Notes: generated from the letters alone by a model not told the origin. 64,000 bases of DNA from Candidatus Zixiibacteriota bacterium (GCA_040752815.1 JBFMGC010000006.1:1-64000), one strand, 5' to 3'. Positions 50,018-60,599 are shown, numbered from the stretch's first letter. Program-made: numbers and translations.

Positions 50018-51037
50018 CTACTGGTTCTGTTCGCGGGCGAAAAACAGCTTCAGCATATACCAGACCAGGCCGAGCGCCGCAACGAAACAGACCAGAAACA
50101 CCAGGAAGATCGACCACTGCGTGCGAATGGGCAGGGTCGATGGTTCGAATTCATCGGCCAAGTGCAGCAGCCGGACATGGTGGCGCGTGTACACCATCAT
50201 TAGGACCGAGAGCATGACCATTATCCCGGCCCAGACAAAACGCCGCTTATAGAAGAAGTGTAAAGATCCCGCCGAGAGCACGATCCCGACAGTCAACGCC
50301 CAGATAGCCGGTGTTCTCATCAGTCCCAGCAGGTGTTCCCCCAGCGTGAAGAGGTAGATCATGCCGAACACCGATGCGGTCGCGAATCCCCAGGTGAAGA
50401 ACAGTTTTCCGGTTCGGTAAACGGCATCGTCATCCTTGCCTACCCATCCGACAAACAAGCCCCCTACCGTGATAGCGCCGGTGATCATGTGCAGCCAGCG
50501 AAAGATCCAACTACCGATATCGGGGTTGATCGTCAGGCCGCCCGGGTTCGCAGCGTACGCGGTGCGGCACAGTTCCGGATTCTCCGCGAGCGCAAACACC
50601 GTGCTGTAAACCAGCGACACGTACACAAAACAAAGCAGGGAGACCAGCAGGTACCGGCCGTTGTGTTTCTCCGGGGTTTTGGTAAACGCTGCACCATAGA
50701 GGAAATAATAGGCCAGAATAACCACCGGGATGATGAACAGCCAGAACCAGCCGCTGACGATACCCGCGCTGTAGGCCTGTCGATGGTAAACCAACTGCAG
50801 GAACAGGAGAGGCGCCACACCCAGTGTGATTGTCGCCGCCATGGCGGTCGGCAGCAGCTTTACATAGCGAAGCACGGCCGGATTTTGCCAGCGCTGTTTG
50901 ATGCGACCAAGCAGGATCACCGCCAGCCCGCCGAAGAGGAAGTTCATCGCGATCAAGTGGAGTGACAGGGTCACGATATGCAGGACGTTTATCAGCCATA
51001 AGGGGGCCGACAGGAAGTTGTGCGACGGGACATTCAT
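50018..51037 (-). CDS. Multi-pass membrane protein partner of the bd-like subunit
   Basis: 339 residues, ~8-9 membrane segments with many His/aromatic residues (LHIVTLSLHLIAMNFLFGG near the N-terminus, MITGAITVGGLFVG). The N-terminal arrangement resembles cytochrome bd subunit I-like proteins; possibly a second, reduced subunit (CydA'- or CydB-like). Its ATG overlaps the TGA of the upstream bd-like gene by four bases. Proposed to form the integral partner in that complex. Confidence 0.7.
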   Translation of the reverse strand: MNVPSHNFLSAPLWLINVLHIVTLSLHLIAMNFLFGGLAVILLGRIKQRWQNPAVLRYVKLLPTAMAATITLGVAPLLFLQLVYHRQAYSAGIVSGWFWLFIIPVVILAYYFLYGAAFTKTPEKHNGRYLLVSLLCFVYVSLVYSTVFALAENPELCRTAYAANPGGLTINPDIGSWIFRWLHMITGAITVGGLFVGWVGKDDDAVYRTGKLFFTWGFATASVFGMIYLFTLGEHLLGLMRTPAIWALTVGIVLSAGSLHFFYKRRFVWAGIMVMLSVLMMVYTRHHVRLLHLADEFEPSTLPIRTQWSIFLVFLVCFVAALGLVWYMLKLFFAREQNQ

Positions 51038-52545
51038 CGCGAGCCTCCTTGGGAGAGCGTCTTCAGATACTCGATGAGGGCGGCACGCTCCTCGTCGGGC
51101 GCCGTAAACGCCGGCATTTCCTCCGAGATATCGTTGGCCATGTCGAGTAGATCGTTATACTCGTCGTCGCCAAGGCCTACCATTGATGACGACTTGTCGT
51201 TGAAACCGCCCACTTCATGACAACTGCCGCAGCGAATATCGTAGACCTTACGACCAAGCTCCGCTCCAGTCAGGCCGTAGATTTCGCCCAGCGGACGTTT
51301 ATCGACTTGATTGTAGATATGCACCGCGATCAACTGTGATTCGGTCTCGGTGCCGGGATAGAGCGGCATGTTGCCGCGCATCACCCCGACCCCACGGATC
51401 ATCGCCGCGATGAACTCCTGGTCGGTTCCATCGAATCGGGGCTTCAGGGCGTTGTAGCCGGTCATGGTGTGGCAGCTTCGACAGGCCCGGCGGAAAAGAT
51501 CGGCGCCGTTGTCGCCGGTGCGATAAGCAAGCCGCGGCAGCAGGCCGTCGGACCGAAGTGATTCCAACTCGGCCACTTCGATGCCGCTCCCGTACATGTA
51601 CCCGTGCACGACATATGGTTTGCGGATAGCCTCGCGCATCCACTCGAACTCTCCGAACCAGAGCAGGCCGAGAATCATGACGACAACAGCGACTGGCCGC
51701 CCGAAAAATCTCGGCAAAGCCAGCCCGAACAGAATGATCATAATCGCGATAGCCCCGCCCAGCCACCAGCCTTCACTAATACGGGCCGTCACGACCGGCA
51801 TCGCCTCGGCGGCGGTCTCACGGATCGTTCCCGGGATGTTGCTGAAATACCAACGAAAGGTGGGGAACATGATGGCCAGGCCAACCAACGCCCACACGGC
51901 GTTGTAGCGCACAAGCGATGTTTTAGAGTGATCGGTTTTGAAAAACGACGCAACCAGCAGTGCGTACAGCCCCGCGAGCATAATGCAGATCCCTGTGCGG
52001 AACCAGACCGACGGCCAGTAAGTCGGGTTGAGAAACCCGTCCCAGAAGTCCCCGGTCTGCAGCCATTCGCCGGGCGTGAGCATGTAGGTGATGATGCCGT
52101 TGATGACCACCAGGGACAGCCAGGCGGCAATGAAGTATATCCATCCGATTATCAGATGGTTCCGAGCGGACATTGTCTTCCAGCCATAGAAGTAGAGTAT
52201 GGCGGCGGAGATTTCCACAACGAAGAATGTCCACTCGGTCGCCCAGCCCCAGACAAAGTTGTGAATCAGCACCTCAGTGGCCGCCGGATTTATGAGGCCG
52301 ATTATGAACCAGATGCCGACCCCGGTCAGGGCGCCGAATACGACCGAAACCAGCACAAAGAATTTGCTCAATTTCTGAAGAAACTCCAGGCGAAAGGAGT
52401 CATTGAGTTTACGCGCAGAGCTTTCGGCCAGAACCAGGTAAAGGCCGCCACCGATGGCAAAGTGCGAGATGAAGACGTGGACGATGGCGATCCCGCCCAT
52501 GAGCCAGCCGTAACCGATGTCAATATCCCAGAAAGGGTAATTCAT
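51034..52545 (-). CDS. Cytochrome bd-superfamily subunit I with C-terminal dihaem c domain
   Basis: 503 residues, ATG preceded by GGAGG. Residues 1-~320 form ~9 membrane segments with a CydA-like start (GGIAIVHVFISHFAIGGGLYLV), including His near the first segments. No periplasmic quinol Q-loop of E. coli type is evident. The tail is a soluble cytochrome c part with two CxxCH (CRSCH at ~354, CGSCH at ~438). This layout is that of the OR-C/OR-N-type members of the bd superfamily, in which haem c is attached. Could be a quinol oxidase or a quinol:cytochrome electron exit; reaction not readable. Confidence 0.85.
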   Translation of the reverse strand: MNYPFWDIDIGYGWLMGGIAIVHVFISHFAIGGGLYLVLAESSARKLNDSFRLEFLQKLSKFFVLVSVVFGALTGVGIWFIIGLINPAATEVLIHNFVWGWATEWTFFVVEISAAILYFYGWKTMSARNHLIIGWIYFIAAWLSLVVINGIITYMLTPGEWLQTGDFWDGFLNPTYWPSVWFRTGICIMLAGLYALLVASFFKTDHSKTSLVRYNAVWALVGLAIMFPTFRWYFSNIPGTIRETAAEAMPVVTARISEGWWLGGAIAIMIILFGLALPRFFGRPVAVVVMILGLLWFGEFEWMREAIRKPYVVHGYMYGSGIEVAELESLRSDGLLPRLAYRTGDNGADLFRRACRSCHTMTGYNALKPRFDGTDQEFIAAMIRGVGVMRGNMPLYPGTETESQLIAVHIYNQVDKRPLGEIYGLTGAELGRKVYDIRCGSCHEVGGFNDKSSSMVGLGDDEYNDLLDMANDISEEMPAFTAPDEERAALIEYLKTLSQGGSR

Positions 52546-53083
52546 TTCTCGCCTCCGGTAAGAGGTTGCTCGGAGATGGTACGATTCAAACTATACTGAT
52601 GTCAAGGAAAAGTGGATTACTTTGCGCAGACCATCTGGATTGAGTCGCATGTTACAAGACTTAATTGGTCTATTATGGCGACTTTGCTGGTAAACCTGGG
52701 CCGGGTGTATGGGCCGGCGTGGTACGTGGGCAGGCCCATGTTATTAGCGTGGGAGGTGGCCCATCCGCTGAATTGCGATAGGCGGGCATCCGAGCTTGCC
52801 GTGATCCGGGGCGGCAGGGACAGAGCCCTGCCGATCAATCGGGATTGTGGTTGGTGTACGTCCTCGTGCGCCAACTTCAGCAATGTTGAGCAATGCAGGT
52901 CAAAACCCCTGAGTCGAACGCGTTGGCCTGAGACGTGGTTTTGACAATGAAGTTCTGTTCAGATGCGAACAACCAACAGCAAGCTGTGGGCTACCAGCGG
53001 GCGCGTGATGCTTCCGAGTCGCTTGCAAGACGGGTCGGCGACAGGTATGTTACATCGTATCTTACCGAAGGAAACCCACGCGT
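52546..53083. other. Intergenic region with hairpins
   Basis: 538 bases upstream of hypB and the bd-like operon start. Contains GGTGGCCCATCC (palindromic-unit relative, ~52756-52768), a CGGCAGGG/CCCTGCCG hairpin near 52812-52833 and a GTGGGCTACCAG unit at 52987. AAGGAAA precedes hypB. Confidence 0.55.
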
Positions 53084-53752
53084 ATGACCACGCGCATAGA
53101 CTTAAATGAGAAGGTGCTGAAGGAAAACGACCGAATAGCGGCCGAAATCCGGCAGCTTCTGGCCGAGAAACGGATTCTGGCGCTTAATCTGGTCAGTTCG
53201 CCCGGGTCGGGCAAGACCAGCCTTCTGGAGCGAACCTTTCGTGAACTGAGCGGACGGTTGAAGATGGTGGGGATCGCAGGCGACGTGCAGACCGAGAACG
53301 ACGCCCGTCGGCTCGAAGCCGCCGGGGCGCGCCTGGTGCGGCCGATTGTCACCGGCGGGGCGTGCCATCTCGATGCCCGCATGATACAACAGGCGATGGC
53401 TGGCATGGACCTATCGGCGTGTGACGTGCTCTTTGTCGAGAATGTCGGCAACTTAGTGTGTCCGTCGAGCTATGATCTCGGCGAGGATATGAAGGTGGTG
53501 TTAATCAGCACGACCGAGGGGGACGACAAGCCGCTGAAGTACCCGGCGATGTTTCGGCGCGCGTCGGTGATGATCATCAACAAAACCGATTTACTGGGAC
53601 AGTCGGATTTTGATCTGGATCGGGTGAAGAAGAACGCGTGGCAGATCAACGGCGGTCTGGAGATACTCGAGTTGTCTTGCCGTACCGGGGAAGGGCTGCC
53701 CGTATGGTACGAGTGGCTGGTAAGGGCATCGGGCGAGAAGAAGAAGCGGTGA
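53084..53752 (+). CDS. hypB: Hydrogenase nickel-incorporation GTPase HypB
   Basis: 222 residues. P-loop SPGSGKTSLLE near residue 40, GDVQTENDARRL, and the nickel/zinc-site Cys-His of TGGACHLDA; NKTDLL near 166. It lacks the His-rich N-terminal tail of some HypB. With HypA it delivers Ni to the hydrogenase large subunit using GTP. No hypA is seen in the window. Convergent with hypE; a 206-base repeat element lies between. Confidence 0.96.
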   Translation: MTTRIDLNEKVLKENDRIAAEIRQLLAEKRILALNLVSSPGSGKTSLLERTFRELSGRLKMVGIAGDVQTENDARRLEAAGARLVRPIVTGGACHLDARMIQQAMAGMDLSACDVLFVENVGNLVCPSSYDLGEDMKVVLISTTEGDDKPLKYPAMFRRASVMIINKTDLLGQSDFDLDRVKKNAWQINGGLEILELSCRTGEGLPVWYEWLVRASGEKKKR

Positions 53753-53805
53753 CGCGCGGTTGGGGGGAGAAGTTTGCGTGTTGTGATCCGGTACCCCATC
53801 CAACG

Positions 53806-54011
53806 GAGGCTGTCTCAAAAGACGCCATTACTGTTGCGTCAGTTCTTGCCCCTTTTGCCTTGACCGTTGAATGAGGCAAAAGGAGTGTGAACTGACGCGC
53901 TTAACCCGCTACAGATCAACGGCGTCAGGTCACACTTCGAGCCCGACCCACGGAGCGAGTCGGGCCCGAAGCAAGACCTGCCGCAACAGATCGAGGTTTT
54001 GAGACAGCCTC
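53806..54011. repeat. 206-base inverted-repeat (MITE-like) element, uninterrupted copy
   Basis: Perfect 15-base terminal inverted repeats GAGGCTGTCTCAAAA / TTTTGAGACAGCCTC. Inside is a long hairpin (GCGTCAGTTC...GAACTGACGC, with TTTTGCCT/AGGCAAAA above it, 53836-53898) and a second (CCCGACCCACGGAGCGAGTCGGG). No gene. Matches, in inverted orientation, the flanks of the IS-interrupted element at 28400-29860. Flanked by CCATCC / GCTGGGCCACC halves of the other palindrome family. Confidence 0.88.
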
Positions 54012-54046
54012 TAAATGCTGGGCCACCAGAGGATTCATGTCACAGA

Positions 54047-55060
54047 CTAACAAATGCGCGGCAGTTGCTCGCCGGTGAACATCTCGACCACGCGGTCGGC
54101 GCCGGAGAGCGTGCGCAGCGTCACCAGGCCGTCTGGTGTGTCGCTGACTTCACCGATGATGATCGCGTCGCGGCCCAGGGGATGATGGTGCATGATCTGA
54201 AGCGCCGTGGACACGTCAACCTCCGGCAGCATCAATATGAATCGACCCTCGTTAGCTACATACATCGGATCAAACCCCAGCAGTTCGCAGGCCGCGGCCA
54301 CCGGCTCGCTCACCGGAATGAGGTCTTCGCGCAGTTCAATGCGCAGTCTCGATGTTGAGGCAATTTCCACGAGCGCCGAGGCGATGCCCCCGCGGGTCAG
54401 GTCGCGCAGGCAGTGAATTTCGACACCTTCCATGAGGAGTTGGTAGACTATCTCGTTCAGCGGCGCACAGTCGCTCTCAATAGTCGTCTCGAACGACAAT
54501 CCCTCCCGTGAGGCCATGACTGCAATCCCGTGGCGGCCGATATCACCGCTCAGAATAACCCGGTCGCCCGGCCTGATCTGCTTCGGGCCGATACTTAGAG
54601 TGTGTTCGACCAAACCGACACCGGTGGTATTGATGAACATCTGATCGGCTTGGCCGCGTTCGACTACTTTGGTGTCGCCGGTGACAATACGCACTCGTGC
54701 CTGGCGAGCAGTTTCGGCCATTGACTGGACCACGCGACGCAGCACATCCATTTCCAGGCCTTCTTCGAGAATGAAACCCGCGGAAAGATAAAGCGGTTCA
54801 GCACCGCACATGGCGAGATCGTTAACGGTACCGCATACGGCCAGCTTTCCAATATCTCCGCCGGGAAAGAAGAGCGGCCGCACGACAAACGAATCAGTAG
54901 TGTAGGCGAGGCGGGTTACAGGCATTTCGAGAATGACACCATCGTGGGAGGCATCGAACTCGGTGTCTCCGAAGGCCGGGACGAAGATTTCGCGGATTAA
55001 CTGCCAGGACAGGCGGCCGCCGCCGCCGTGAGCGAGCAGGATGCGGGAGTCGTTGTTCAC
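54047..55060 (-). CDS. hypE: Hydrogenase maturation protein HypE
   Basis: 337 residues from GTG 55060, whose GTG overlaps the hypD TGA (GTGA). PurM/selD-like ATP domain: [47 protein letters not shown]. The C-terminus ends in PRIC, with the Cys that is thiocarbamoylated and dehydrated to make the CN ligand. Works with HypF and HypCD in building the Fe(CN)2CO centre. Last gene of the hydrogenase/hyp run. Confidence 0.97.
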   Translation of the reverse strand: MNNDSRILLAHGGGGRLSWQLIREIFVPAFGDTEFDASHDGVILEMPVTRLAYTTDSFVVRPLFFPGGDIGKLAVCGTVNDLAMCGAEPLYLSAGFILEEGLEMDVLRRVVQSMAETARQARVRIVTGDTKVVERGQADQMFINTTGVGLVEHTLSIGPKQIRPGDRVILSGDIGRHGIAVMASREGLSFETTIESDCAPLNEIVYQLLMEGVEIHCLRDLTRGGIASALVEIASTSRLRIELREDLIPVSEPVAAACELLGFDPMYVANEGRFILMLPEVDVSTALQIMHHHPLGRDAIIIGEVSDTPDGLVTLRTLSGADRVVEMFTGEQLPRIC

Positions 55061-56145
55061 ACCTGGCACTCCCGATAACGGTAGTACGCGGCACAGGCGC
55101 CCTCGGACGAGACCATGCACGGGCCGATTGGAGTGTCCGGCGAACAGCGCGAACCGAAATCAGGGCATGCGGGGGGCTTCATCGCGCCACTCAATACCTG
55201 CCCGCAACAGGTATCGTTGGTATTGGAAGCACGAGTGGCTGGGGCGAAGCGCCGCACGGCATCGAAATCAGCGTACTCTTCTCTTAGCGCAAGGCCGCTC
55301 GCGGGTATCAGTCCGAGACCGCGCCATTGGCGATCGGTGGGTTGAAATGCTCTTTCCATTCGTTGTTTTGCTAGCCGGTTGCCGTCTGCACGGACGGCAC
55401 GGGCGTATTGATTCTGCAATTCGGCTTTACCGTGTTCCAACTGCTTGACCGCCATGTATATTCCTTGAAGCAGGTCGACCGGTTCAAAGCCGGTGATGAC
55501 TATAGGCACGCGATACTTCCCGACAATGTCAGCGTATTCGCCTGCGCCGGTGACCGTGCACACGTGGCCGGGCGCGAGGAAGGCGTCGACTGTGCGCGGC
55601 TGCGTTCCCAATATGACAGTCATCGCCGCCGGTATACGCACCTGGGCGGCAAGAATCGTGAAGTTGCGACGCTGCTCGGCGGCGGCCTGCATGACCGCGG
55701 TGGCTACTACCGGGACGGTGGTCTCGAAACCGATCGCGAAAAATACCACCTGCCGACCAGGATTAGCCCTGGCAAGGCTGACTGCTTCGAGCGGCGAGTA
55801 TACCATGCGGATATCGGCGCCGCGCGCCCGCGCCGTCATCAGATCGGTCAGGCCGCCGGGCACGCGCAGCATGTCCCCGAAAGTGCAAAAGACAACTTCC
55901 GGACGAAGGGCGATCTCGATCGCTTGGTCGATTGTCTCGTTCGGCGTAACACAGACCGGGCAGCCGGGGCCGTGGATGAGGCGTATCGTGTGCGGCAGGC
56001 GGCGGTCGATACCATGTTTCAGAATAGCGTGAGTCTGACCGCCGCAGACTTCCATAATTGTCCAGGTACCAGACGCCCGTCGAGAGATTGCCCGCAGGTA
56101 GTGTTCTATCAGCGTGCGGTCACGGTATTCGTCGATAAACTTCAT
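55057..56145 (-). CDS. hypD: Hydrogenase maturation protein HypD
   Basis: 362 residues. HypD motifs: [25 protein letters not shown], and C-terminal cysteines ([31 protein letters not shown]) for its [4Fe-4S] cluster. Scaffold on which Fe(CN)2CO is assembled with HypC. Overlaps hypC by four bases and hypE by four. Confidence 0.97.
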   Translation of the reverse strand: MKFIDEYRDRTLIEHYLRAISRRASGTWTIMEVCGGQTHAILKHGIDRRLPHTIRLIHGPGCPVCVTPNETIDQAIEIALRPEVVFCTFGDMLRVPGGLTDLMTARARGADIRMVYSPLEAVSLARANPGRQVVFFAIGFETTVPVVATAVMQAAAEQRRNFTILAAQVRIPAAMTVILGTQPRTVDAFLAPGHVCTVTGAGEYADIVGKYRVPIVITGFEPVDLLQGIYMAVKQLEHGKAELQNQYARAVRADGNRLAKQRMERAFQPTDRQWRGLGLIPASGLALREEYADFDAVRRFAPATRASNTNDTCCGQVLSGAMKPPACPDFGSRCSPDTPIGPCMVSSEGACAAYYRYRECQV

Positions 56146-56396
56146 CTTCGCTCCCGCGCAGAATCGGCTTCCCCGGAGACAGCCTGCAGGTAGTCGAGCG
56201 TAATACGGGCCTGCTCCGGGTCAACCACGCTCAGGGCGAACCCGGCGTGCACCAGCACGTAATCGCCGATCCCGGCCTGGGGCACACAAGCCAGGCTGAC
56301 CTCTCGGATAACGCCCCCGAAATCGACTCGGCCGCTGCGCACGATACTATCGGCGTTGTCCACGCTCACGATCTTTCCAGGTACGGCCAGGCACAT
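56142..56396 (-). CDS. hypC: Hydrogenase maturation chaperone HypC
   Basis: 84 residues, begins MCLAVPGKI, the family signature with the essential Cys2. Small chaperone that holds Fe with HypD and passes the Fe(CN)2CO group to the large subunit. Start five bases after the hypF stop and overlaps hypD start by four. Confidence 0.97.
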   Translation of the reverse strand: MCLAVPGKIVSVDNADSIVRSGRVDFGGVIREVSLACVPQAGIGDYVLVHAGFALSVVDPEQARITLDYLQAVSGEADSARERR

Positions 56397-56401
56397 AACG
56401 A

Positions 56402-58840
56402 TCAGACTTTCCGTATCTTGTTCACCAGGGCGGCCGCCTGGCCGAGAGAAATACCGCCGTCGTTAGTCGGAACCCGCTCATGCCAGTAGACCTGCCTCCC
56501 CAATGATACGAGGCGCTGCGCGGCGCGTTCAAGCAGAAGTCGATTTTGGAAACAGCCGCCGGTAAGTACGATCGATCTGATGTCTGATGACTTCACCACA
56601 GCGACAATCATCTCCACAAGCGTGCTATGGCAGCGCGCGGCGATAGTGTCAGCCGATGTCTTGTTGCGCAGTTCGTCGATTGCCGCCTGCACCATCGGTT
56701 CCCAGTCGAGTATGGCGGCGCCGTCGCGAACCACGAGTGTAAACGGATAGGGGTTGCAGTAGCGGCTGCGCTCAGCGGCGAACTGCACCTGCATGGCGGC
56801 TTCGCCCTCGAAAGTGTTCACCTGGGCCAGGCCCAGCAGCGAGGCGAGAGCGTCGAACAGGCGCCCCGCACTCGACGTCTTAAACGTGTTGACGTCCTGT
56901 GCAATTATGCGCAGGATTACGTTGAGGTCAGACTCCGGATACTGCTGAATGGGCGCCAGATCTCCACAGTTGGCGACTTCGGTGCCCCAGATTTCATAGA
57001 GAACGCCAAGCGCCGAACGCCTCGGTTCCGTGATCGCTTTGTCGCCGCCGGGGAGAGGAAAAGTTCGAAGATGGGCCATCCGCTCGAAACCGGACTCCGT
57101 GATCCGGAGGAACTCGCCGCCCCAGATGGCGCCGTCCGTACCAAGCCCGGTGCCGTCCCATGAGACACCCAGCACCGGCGGCGTCAAGCCATGCTCGGTC
57201 ATGCACGACAGCACGTGGGCGTAGTGATGCTGCACCGCGAGGGCATCGCCGTCAGTACGCCCGGCGACCTGGGTGGAGTGATAGTCGGGGTGCACATCAC
57301 AGGCGGCCAGATGGAACTTAATTGAGTAGAGATTCTGCGATGAATCGATTGCCGCTTGCATGGCCACACGTGATTTCGGTCCGGAGAGGTCGCCGATATG
57401 CTGGCTGATTACGATCTGCGCCCCGGATGTGAACGCGATCGTGTTCTTCAAGTGCGCGCCGGTGGCCAGGCAAGGCGGCGCGGCAGAGTCGATACTGACG
57501 CTCACCGGAGCGTACCCACGCGCGGCGCGAATAATCGACGGACGGTTCATGACCACGTGCACGACTGAGTCATCGAGAGGCCGGGCGATCGGGCGGTCAT
57601 GTATGAGAAAGAGATCGGCTATAGCGCCAAGTTCTCGCAGTGCGTCGTGTTCATCGGTACAGATCGGTTCTTCAGACGGGTTGCCGCTGGTGGCGACTAT
57701 CGGAGTGCCCAGGTCGTGCATGAGGAGGTGATGCAGCGGGGTGTAGGGGAGCATGACGCCGAGGTACGGGTTGTGCGGGGCGACGCTCTCGGAGATGTGG
57801 GGCGTGTAATACGAGCCAGCAGATGAGGGCATCTGCCGGGCACGTTTCAGGATTGGCATCTGCCGGGCACTTTTCAAGATCGGCATCAGTCGGGGATGCG
57901 AGGTGTCGACAGTTGGCCTGCGGTGCAACAGGACAATCGGAGAGGCGGCGGAGAGCAGAACGTCTTGTTCGATTGCTGACACAACGCAAAACTCTCTTAC
58001 ATGTTCGAGGTCGGGAAACATGAGGGCGAATGGCTTCGAGGGGCGATGCTTTCGTTCGCGCAGGCGGTTCACGGCGGCATCGTTGCGCGCATCGACAAGC
58101 AACTGAAACCCGCCTATTCCCTTAAGCGCGACTATCAATCCCCGCCTGATCGCATCGCAGGCTGCCCCAAAAGCCTGGTCATGCCGGGCAATCACTCCGC
58201 CTTGGCAGTCCCACAGTTCCAGATGCGGCCCACAGACCGGGCAGGCATTGGGCTGGGCGTGGAAGCGACGGTCCTCGGGGTTTTCGTATTCCGCGCGGCA
58301 GTCATCACACATGGTAAAGCGCTTCATCGTCGTGCGCGGGCGATCATACGGCACCGCTTCGATAATGCTGTAGCGCGGGCCGCAACGCGTGCAGTTCGTG
58401 AACGGATAGCGATAGCGCCGATTGGCGGAGTCGAATATCTCTTGCACGCACTCGGGGCAGGCCGCCAGATCAGGCATGACCGTGGCCGCAGCCGAGCCTT
58501 GATCGTCACTATTCTCAATTGTGAACCCGTCGAACTCAGCCGGCGGCAGCGAAATCGTATCCAACCGGCTTACCGAGGCATGTGGTGGTAGCTGCGAAAT
58601 CAGACAGTCACAGAACCGATCCGTGCTTACGGAGTCGCCCTGAATGTCGACAGTGACCCCGTCGCTGGTGTTCCGCACGGTACCTTTGAGGCCTATGTCC
58701 TGCGCGAGGCGGTACACGAAGGGCCGGAAACCGACCCCCTGCACGTGGCCGCTGATCCTGATTCGCAGGTGTTGTGTAGCCGCCGGATCGATGTCCGTCA
58801 CACGCCCGGCACGGCGGTTGTCAACAAGCGGCGGTTTCAT
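56402..58840 (-). CDS. hypF: Carbamoyltransferase HypF with an extra repeat-derived insertion
   Basis: 812 residues (family ~750). In order: acylphosphatase domain (RISGHVQGVGFRPFVYRLA, ~27-45), two zinc-finger CxxC pairs (CPEC-CTRC, CDDC-CPVC, ~108-190), YrdC-like domain (ALKGIGGFQLLVDA..KHRPSKPFALM), and Kae1-like C-terminus (HHYAHVLSCMTEHG, SWDGTGLGTDG, LTGGCFQNRLL). Transfers carbamoyl from carbamoyl phosphate to HypE. Residues ~312-342 form an extra tandem repeat MPILKSARQ / MPILKRARQ, where HypF proteins normally pass directly from LLHRRP to VAPHNPYLGVMLPYTPLHHLL; at DNA level it equals an intergenic palindrome. Probably a tolerated loop, so function should be kept. Confidence 0.95.
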   Translation of the reverse strand: MKPPLVDNRRAGRVTDIDPAATQHLRIRISGHVQGVGFRPFVYRLAQDIGLKGTVRNTSDGVTVDIQGDSVSTDRFCDCLISQLPPHASVSRLDTISLPPAEFDGFTIENSDDQGSAAATVMPDLAACPECVQEIFDSANRRYRYPFTNCTRCGPRYSIIEAVPYDRPRTTMKRFTMCDDCRAEYENPEDRRFHAQPNACPVCGPHLELWDCQGGVIARHDQAFGAACDAIRRGLIVALKGIGGFQLLVDARNDAAVNRLRERKHRPSKPFALMFPDLEHVREFCVVSAIEQDVLLSAASPIVLLHRRPTVDTSHPRLMPILKSARQMPILKRARQMPSSAGSYYTPHISESVAPHNPYLGVMLPYTPLHHLLMHDLGTPIVATSGNPSEEPICTDEHDALRELGAIADLFLIHDRPIARPLDDSVVHVVMNRPSIIRAARGYAPVSVSIDSAAPPCLATGAHLKNTIAFTSGAQIVISQHIGDLSGPKSRVAMQAAIDSSQNLYSIKFHLAACDVHPDYHSTQVAGRTDGDALAVQHHYAHVLSCMTEHGLTPPVLGVSWDGTGLGTDGAIWGGEFLRITESGFERMAHLRTFPLPGGDKAITEPRRSALGVLYEIWGTEVANCGDLAPIQQYPESDLNVILRIIAQDVNTFKTSSAGRLFDALASLLGLAQVNTFEGEAAMQVQFAAERSRYCNPYPFTLVVRDGAAILDWEPMVQAAIDELRNKTSADTIAARCHSTLVEMIVAVVKSSDIRSIVLTGGCFQNRLLLERAAQRLVSLGRQVYWHERVPTNDGGISLGQAAALVNKIRKV
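57819..57905. repeat. 27-base tandem repeat and palindrome inside hypF
   Basis: Two 27-base units (57828-57854, 57855-57881; GGCATCTGCCGGGCAC then a variable tail) plus a partial third. 57819-57843 is the exact reverse complement of 12682-12706 in an intergenic region. In-frame (9 codons per unit). Confidence 0.92.
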
Positions 58841-59309
58841 GGGAGAACTGCATGATTTCTGCCGCGATTCGGTCGGCTACTTCGATGGCGGCAGCGGCCA
58901 CCGCCGGAGACATGGTTGTGCCGTAGTCGAAATCGACGCCCTCGATACCGTATACGATGAGCTGTTTCGGCAGGCGTCCGAGCACCCGCGCCAGGCGGAT
59001 AATCTGCGATACGCTGAAGCGGTGGGTAGTGGTAGGGTGGAACACCTCTTCAGGGATCTCTTCGCGCAGCGGCTCGAAGCGAAAAACCGTGCCGGGCGGC
59101 GAACCGGATTTGACACTGTCAATCAGAATAACCAGTTCGACCTCGCCCCAGAGCATGACCAGTCCGGCGCCGTCGGTGAGCGGCGCGATCACCTGCACCC
59201 GCCTGCCGCAGAGTCGCCCCACCCGCCGGGCGGCGGTCGGGCCGCCGCCGTCATCGCTGCGGAACTCGTTGCCGAGCCCGATAACTACATGGCTTGATTC
59301 AGGCTGCAT
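58821..59309 (-). CDS. Hydrogenase maturation protease
   Basis: 162 residues of the HyaD/HycI family: [15 protein letters not shown] at the N-terminus with the metal-sensing Asp, and [14 protein letters not shown] with the second Asp. Cleaves the C-terminal peptide of the NiFe large subunit after the Ni site ([10 protein letters not shown]...). Overlaps the large-subunit gene by 25 bases and hypF by 20. Confidence 0.94.
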   Translation of the reverse strand: MQPESSHVVIGLGNEFRSDDGGGPTAARRVGRLCGRRVQVIAPLTDGAGLVMLWGEVELVILIDSVKSGSPPGTVFRFEPLREEIPEEVFHPTTTHRFSVSQIIRLARVLGRLPKQLIVYGIEGVDFDYGTTMSPAVAAAAIEVADRIAAEIMQFSHETAAC

Positions 59310-60599
59310 GTTTCTACACGCCCTTCCCGCTCGATTACGAGCTTCAGGAAATGACAGGAGCAGGAGATGCAGGGGTCGTAGTTGCGGATCACCTGTTCAC
59401 ACTGCCAGGTGAGCTTGTCCTGCGGCAGGTGGAGGTTCTTTTCAACGAAACCGCGCAGGTCAAGCTCGATCGCTTTCTGGTTTTGCGAGGTAGGTGGAAT
59501 GATGCGGGCCGCTTTGATGAACCCCTGGTCATCGATCTGGTAGCGATGATACAGGATGCCGCGCGGCGCCTCGGTGCAGCCATGGCCGACACCGGCGCGC
59601 GGCCGGACGTCTATATACGGATGAGGAGGCTCTTGATAGGCCCTGATGATTTCAAGCGCCTCATGGCAGGCGAACACGGTCTCGACTGCCCGTACGATAA
59701 TCCCCTTGAACGGGTTGAGGCAGGTTGCACCCAGTCCGGCCTCGCCGGCGGCCTTGCGGGCGATCTCCGGCAGTTTGTCATAGTTGTTATTGTAGCGCGC
59801 CAGGGGGCCGGTCAGATAGTCGGCGCGGGCTTTTACGCGCGCGTGAAGCGACGTTGAGTGCGGGACGTGCTCTTCCTCGAATACGTTGAGGAATTCGCTG
59901 GTCTCAATATCGATGCCCTTGTCTGATACGATCCGTCCCTCGGTGATGGGGTATTCATCGGGATGGCGGAGTGATACCAGCTCGTAATCGCGTTCGAATT
60001 CCGGAAACGGCAGACCGCCTGTGAATTTGACTGTTTCCAGGGCAAATTCCAGCGCCCACTCGAGCGGCCCGATGAGCGCCTGGAGCTTATCGCGGGGCGG
60101 CAGACTGTAGAAGCCGCCCACCCTCGTGTTGATCGGGTGAATTTCCCGCCCGCCCAACAGCACCATCAGATCATTTCCGATCTTCTTTAGTCTGAGGGCT
60201 CTTTCCACCAGCGCCCCGTGATCTTTGGCCATCAGGAGTGCGTCTTCGTAGCCTAGAAAATCAGGCGCGTGCAGCAAGTATATGTGAAGGGCGTGGGATT
60301 CGATCCACTCGCCGCAGTAAATCAGGCGGCGCAACTGCCGCAGCGCTCCGTCGACTCTCACCCCGCAAGCCTGTTCCATCGCGTGCGATGAACTCATCTG
60401 GTAGGCGATCGGGCAGATTCCGCAGATGCGGGCCGTTATATCCGGCGCTTCCGTGTATTGCCGCCCCTGAAGGAAGGCCTCGAAAAACCGCGGCGGTTCG
60501 ATTATGTTGAATTGTACCTCGGAGACCTTGTCGTTCTTGATCTTCACGAGCAGCCGCCCTTCGCCTTCGACGCGGGCGAGGTAGTCGACCTTGATCGTC

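Noticed and set aside
57828-57905. CRISPR-like array in hypF
   Set aside because: Units are contiguous with no spacers and are in frame within a coding gene; no cas genes.
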